DNA from: Lachnospiraceae bacterium | Lineage (GTDB): Bacteria; Bacillota; Clostridia; Lachnospirales; Lachnospiraceae | Direction: 5' to 3' | DNA: 15,158 nucleotides | Assembly: GCA_017483425.1 (NCBI GenBank) | Contig: JAFUWM010000201.1 | Span: 1 to 15,158, forward strand | Shown: piece by piece, positions 12,979 through 15,158 of the stretch | How positions within the stretch are numbered: the stretch's first letter is position 1 | Layout of the letters: each line of letters opens with the position of its first letter | Notes under the pieces: generated by a model | What the model was told of the DNA's origin: nothing | The model's input: only the letters and a program-made list of their open reading frames with translations | The model's database searches: none | Position numbers and translations under genes: made by a program

Positions 12979-13592
12979 TAGAACACCCCCTGCAACCTGT
13001 AATGCGTAAGGATGCCTTTAGCATAGTCGTCAATCACCCCTGCCTGTCCGCCGTTGGAATAGCTGTTATTGTAGGTCACAGACACACCTCCGGCAGCTTC
13101 AGAGGTTACGCCATAAGACTGAGCTAATGCGTGGGTGATAAGCGTTGCGGTCAATTCCCTGACCGCTCCTATCTCGCCGTCAGGTATACCTGCCATATAT
13201 ACCACCTCTATCTCGCTGTATGCATATAATGCCGTGTTCAGCTCATATATCCTTAATATCCCATTGGTCTCAAGAAAATATTTGTCAGTTTCCGAGCCTG
13301 CTATCCTGACAGATATGATCTGCGAGACGAAAGCGGCGGGAAGCTGTATGAGCATGCCGCCGTCAACCCTGCTCACCCTTTTATCGAAAAAGGTGGCTTT
13401 CATGCAGCATTCAAGGGACGGGTATATATGCCAGCCGCAATAATTGCGGATAGCCTGTGATGCTGATATTATTCCGCTGTCTATTCTGACATCCCCGGTG
13501 TACTTTCCCCCGGTGTAAGCGTCGTATTCCTCTGTGGTTATGAAGTTTCCCGGCTCTTCGGATATCGAATAGCCCCAGCTTGTCAGTGTCAT
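12978..13592 (-). CDS. Head-tail connector protein (gp6/gp15-like)
   Basis: The 204-aa protein begins at ATG 13592, in an ATGA overlap with the small basic gene. An N-terminal helical part (FITTEEYDAYTGGKYTGDVR; SQAIRNYCGWHIYPSLECCM) contains the AS..IR.YCGWHI-P signature of connector proteins that bind beneath the portal. Beta segments (GMLIQLPAAFVSQIISVRIA) and AVRELTATLITHALAQSYGV follow. It is longer than minimal gp6-like adaptors (about 110 aa) because of the beta-rich middle, common in actinophage- and Clostridia-type relatives. It joins the portal to the head-closure protein. The ribosome binding site is modest (AAGGAAAG), consistent with translational coupling. Confidence 0.8.
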   Translation of the reverse strand: MTLTSWGYSISEEPGNFITTEEYDAYTGGKYTGDVRIDSGIISASQAIRNYCGWHIYPSLECCMKATFFDKRVSRVDGGMLIQLPAAFVSQIISVRIAGSETDKYFLETNGILRIYELNTALYAYSEIEVVYMAGIPDGEIGAVRELTATLITHALAQSYGVTSEAAGGVSVTYNNSYSNGGQAGVIDDYAKGILTHYRLQGVF

Positions 13593-13747
13593 TTCTTGCT
13601 CACTTTCCTTGCTTTGTTTGCAGGTGTGACCGCCTTTGCTTCTTCTTTAACCTCCGGCTTGACCGTCTCAATGGGGACGGCTCCGTTAGGTACGTCTGAG
13701 TCGGCAAACTGGTACATCCTGCCGTTAGGCATTTTATATTTTTTCAT
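13589..13747 (-). CDS. Small basic protein between capsid and connector
   Basis: A 52-aa frame runs from ATG 13747 to the TGA at 13591-13589, with GAGGTGAG ahead of the start. The product begins MKKYKMPNGRMYQFADSDVP, has a Pro/Glu/Lys-rich middle (VKPEVKEEAKAVTPANK) and ends ARKVSKK. Short proteins opening MK.YKM.NGr.y.fe are frequent after capsid genes in Firmicutes phages and are of unknown function; a capsid-associated or head-completion role is inferred from position. The stop overlaps the next start (ATGA), and the ribosome binding site lies just beyond the GC hairpin following the capsid gene, which supports it as a real gene. Confidence 0.7.
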   Translation of the reverse strand: MKKYKMPNGRMYQFADSDVPNGAVPIETVKPEVKEEAKAVTPANKARKVSKK

Positions 13748-13765
13748 ATCTCACCTCATAAAGCA

Positions 13766-13783
13766 GGGGGCGTTGCCGCCCCC
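13766..13783 (-). terminator. GC hairpin after the capsid gene (partial terminator or mRNA-stability element)
   Basis: A perfect 7-bp stem GGGGGCG/CGCCCCC with a GCAA tetraloop lies 11 bases after the capsid stop. Only a short T-run (TGCTTTATG) follows on the coding strand, so termination would be partial. Such a hairpin may let capsid mRNA outnumber downstream message or protect its 3' end. Confidence 0.5.
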
Positions 13784-13793
13784 CCATGCAAAT

Positions 13794-14912
13794 TTACTGA
13801 CCGATGATTGAGAATGCCGCAGGAACTCTGACTACCACCAGCAACCTTTCCTCGAGCCTTACGGTGACACGGTTATTGATAAAGTCATCCTCGTTACTGT
13901 TGGACACCTCTACACGGAAACCCTCTCCTGCCTTAGTTACGACAGATGCGCCTACCTTGTAAGCACCGACCACTGCTTTGCCCTGTGTCATGGCGGCAGA
14001 CTCCACTACGGTCAGACCCCATATACGGGGGTTGGAGCTGTATGAGCCGTTGCCATAGCTGCCATAAGCAGGGCCGCCGAGCAGGTACTGTTTATTCTGA
14101 TCTTTGCTCTGAAGCAATGTCGCGTAATCAGCCGGATTGATCACAAGCGCATCAGCGGTGTATCCGGTATCTGCCATGATATCCTGCTTTGCCGCAAGTA
14201 TCGTGTCAAAGTCGATAGTAGTACCGCCTATCTGTACTCCGCTGGTCCCGAGTAGTGTGGTGATCAGGTAGTTTTCTTCGACCTTGTTAAACTCATAGAT
14301 GCCACGGTTGCGGATTGCGCTCTCAAGGAAGGGATTGTCAAGAAGCAGCTCATCCGTCTCTTTGAAGTATGCAGCTATCTTTGACAGTGCTGCCGTTTTG
14401 GGAGTGTAGGGTATATTGATCTGCGGCTTTGTCGCTCCCTCTGCCACTGTTCCTATCGCGCCCTCTATAGCACCCAGTACATAATATGTCAGTGCGTTGG
14501 TAGATATGGACTCCTGCCCGAATATCTGTCTGACATTGAGTGCTACCTGCGGATCTACGACGTTGTGGTCGTAGGTCTGCTCCGTGGTGCTTGATGCCAC
14601 GTCGGTATTTGCCTTGACGTTAACACTTATCGCGCCCTTCTGCTTTTTCAGGCTTGCCATGTCCATGGACTTGATGGCAGCGTGCAGTCCCTTTTCTTCC
14701 TTCTCGGGTGCACCTTCATTGTTTCCACCATCACCGATGGACTTCAGTGCGTTTACCGCCTTCTCCGCCGCCTCGATCTTGCCCTCGAGCTCCCTGATCT
14801 CATCGGCAAGCTGTGCGCCTTTCTCGATCGCCTCGGTATCCTCATTCTGTATCTGTCCTTCGAGTGCCTTAAGTTCCTTCTGCTTTGCGTTAAGCGTCTC
14901 TTTAATGCTCAT
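13794..14912 (-). CDS. HK97-fold major capsid protein
   Basis: The 372-aa protein starts at ATG 14912 behind GGAGG. Residues 1-65 are a charged coiled coil (MSIKETLNAKQKELKALEGQ ... GKIEAAEKAVNAL), the delta scaffolding domain usually removed by the prohead protease. The HK97 core follows: ISTNALTYYVLGAIEGAIGT, AEGATKPQINIPYTPKTAAL, SKIAAYFKETDELLLDNPFL, DALVINPADYATLLQSKDQN, WGLTVVESAAMTQGKAVVGA and VTVRLEERLLVVVRVPAAFS. The whole Phage_capsid family pattern is present, including the N-arm/E-loop region and the P-domain spine helix, with length close to the usual 380-400 aa. It builds the icosahedral head. The start overlaps the stop of the protease gene by 11 bases. Confidence 0.95.
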   Translation of the reverse strand: MSIKETLNAKQKELKALEGQIQNEDTEAIEKGAQLADEIRELEGKIEAAEKAVNALKSIGDGGNNEGAPEKEEKGLHAAIKSMDMASLKKQKGAISVNVKANTDVASSTTEQTYDHNVVDPQVALNVRQIFGQESISTNALTYYVLGAIEGAIGTVAEGATKPQINIPYTPKTAALSKIAAYFKETDELLLDNPFLESAIRNRGIYEFNKVEENYLITTLLGTSGVQIGGTTIDFDTILAAKQDIMADTGYTADALVINPADYATLLQSKDQNKQYLLGGPAYGSYGNGSYSSNPRIWGLTVVESAAMTQGKAVVGAYKVGASVVTKAGEGFRVEVSNSNEDDFINNRVTVRLEERLLVVVRVPAAFSIIGQ

Positions 14913-15158
14913 TTTTCTGATCCTCCATATTCTTGATCATGTCTAAAAGTTCCTGTTTCTTGTCTGCATTAACGCCCTTTGAGTCCTCTCCTGCCGGATT
15001 GCCGTCCGGGTCATCCTCTGCATTATCATCATCCTCGCTATCCAGTAGTGAATTAGCAAGGCTTATGATCTGTTTGATCGTATCTTCGTCAGATTTGCGG
15101 TTACGTCTGCCCGACTTGACATCAAGTACCCCTGCATCATCATTTGCCGGAACGGTGA
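14902..15158 (-). CDS. Prohead protease (C-terminal part, cut by window end)
   Basis: An open frame enters the window at 15158 and stops at 14904-14902. The visible 84 residues begin TVPANDDAGVLDVKSGRRNR, continue KSDEDTIKQIISLANSLL and then become very acidic (DSEDDDNAEDDPDGN) before ending KKQELLDMIKNMEDQKNEH. The VPAN.dA phrase followed by a linker and a short helix is typical of the C-terminal end of HK97-type prohead proteases (peptidase family S78). These cleave the capsid delta domain during head maturation. The catalytic residues lie outside the window, so activity cannot be judged. Position directly before the major capsid gene supports the call. Confidence 0.75.
   Translation of the reverse strand, partial: TVPANDDAGVLDVKSGRRNRKSDEDTIKQIISLANSLLDSEDDDNAEDDPDGNPAGEDSKGVNADKKQELLDMIKNMEDQKNEH

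Overview
The window is a stretch of a tailed-phage (siphovirus, HK97-type) genome or prophage. Every gene I can support lies on the minus strand, so transcription runs from position 15158 down to 1. Strong AGGAGG-type ribosome binding sites, frequent ATA isoleucine codons, an XkdX-family gene, an LLH-family holin and the protein families present point to a phage of a Gram-positive Clostridia-type host, possibly a gut or rumen Lachnospiraceae or Ruminococcaceae. The host assignment is inference. The contig is cut at both ends: it enters in the C-terminus of a prohead protease and leaves inside a holin.

Layout in transcription order: prohead protease tail (15158-14902); major capsid protein with N-terminal coiled-coil delta domain (14912-13794); a GC hairpin; a small basic protein (13747-13589); four head-tail connector/completion genes (13592-11991); major tail protein with an inserted domain (11986-11219); two tail-assembly chaperone frames joined by a probable -1 ribosomal frameshift (11209-10407); tape measure protein (10423-7841); distal tail protein (7844-6963); Gp37-like tail protein (6966-5791); tail fibre/baseplate protein (5926-4964); then a variable receptor-binding protein (4967-3231). 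Most genes touch or overlap by 1-17 bases (ATGA or TAATG junctions), as in a translationally coupled late operon.

The most interesting element is a complete diversity-generating retroelement (DGR) at 4967-1747. The last 38 codons or so of the receptor-binding protein are a variable repeat (VR, 3366-3252). A 115-bp template repeat (TR, 3152-3038) lies just downstream, followed by a reverse transcriptase gene (2877-1747). TR and VR align without gaps. Of 14 differences, 13 fall at adenines of the TR coding strand, which is the DGR signature. Several DGR features stand out. The RT has HADD instead of YxDD and lacks the usual SQ in motif 4. No avd accessory gene is visible. A perfect 10-bp inverted repeat brackets the TR. 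GC-rich hairpins follow the VR.

Downstream of the RT, the late operon resumes with a small tail-associated protein, XkdX, a small coiled-coil protein, two single-span membrane proteins and the holin. No endolysin, integrase, tRNA, CRISPR array or IS element is visible. The only stretch over 300 bases without a gene (2878-3230) is filled by the DGR hairpins, the TR and the structured spacer.
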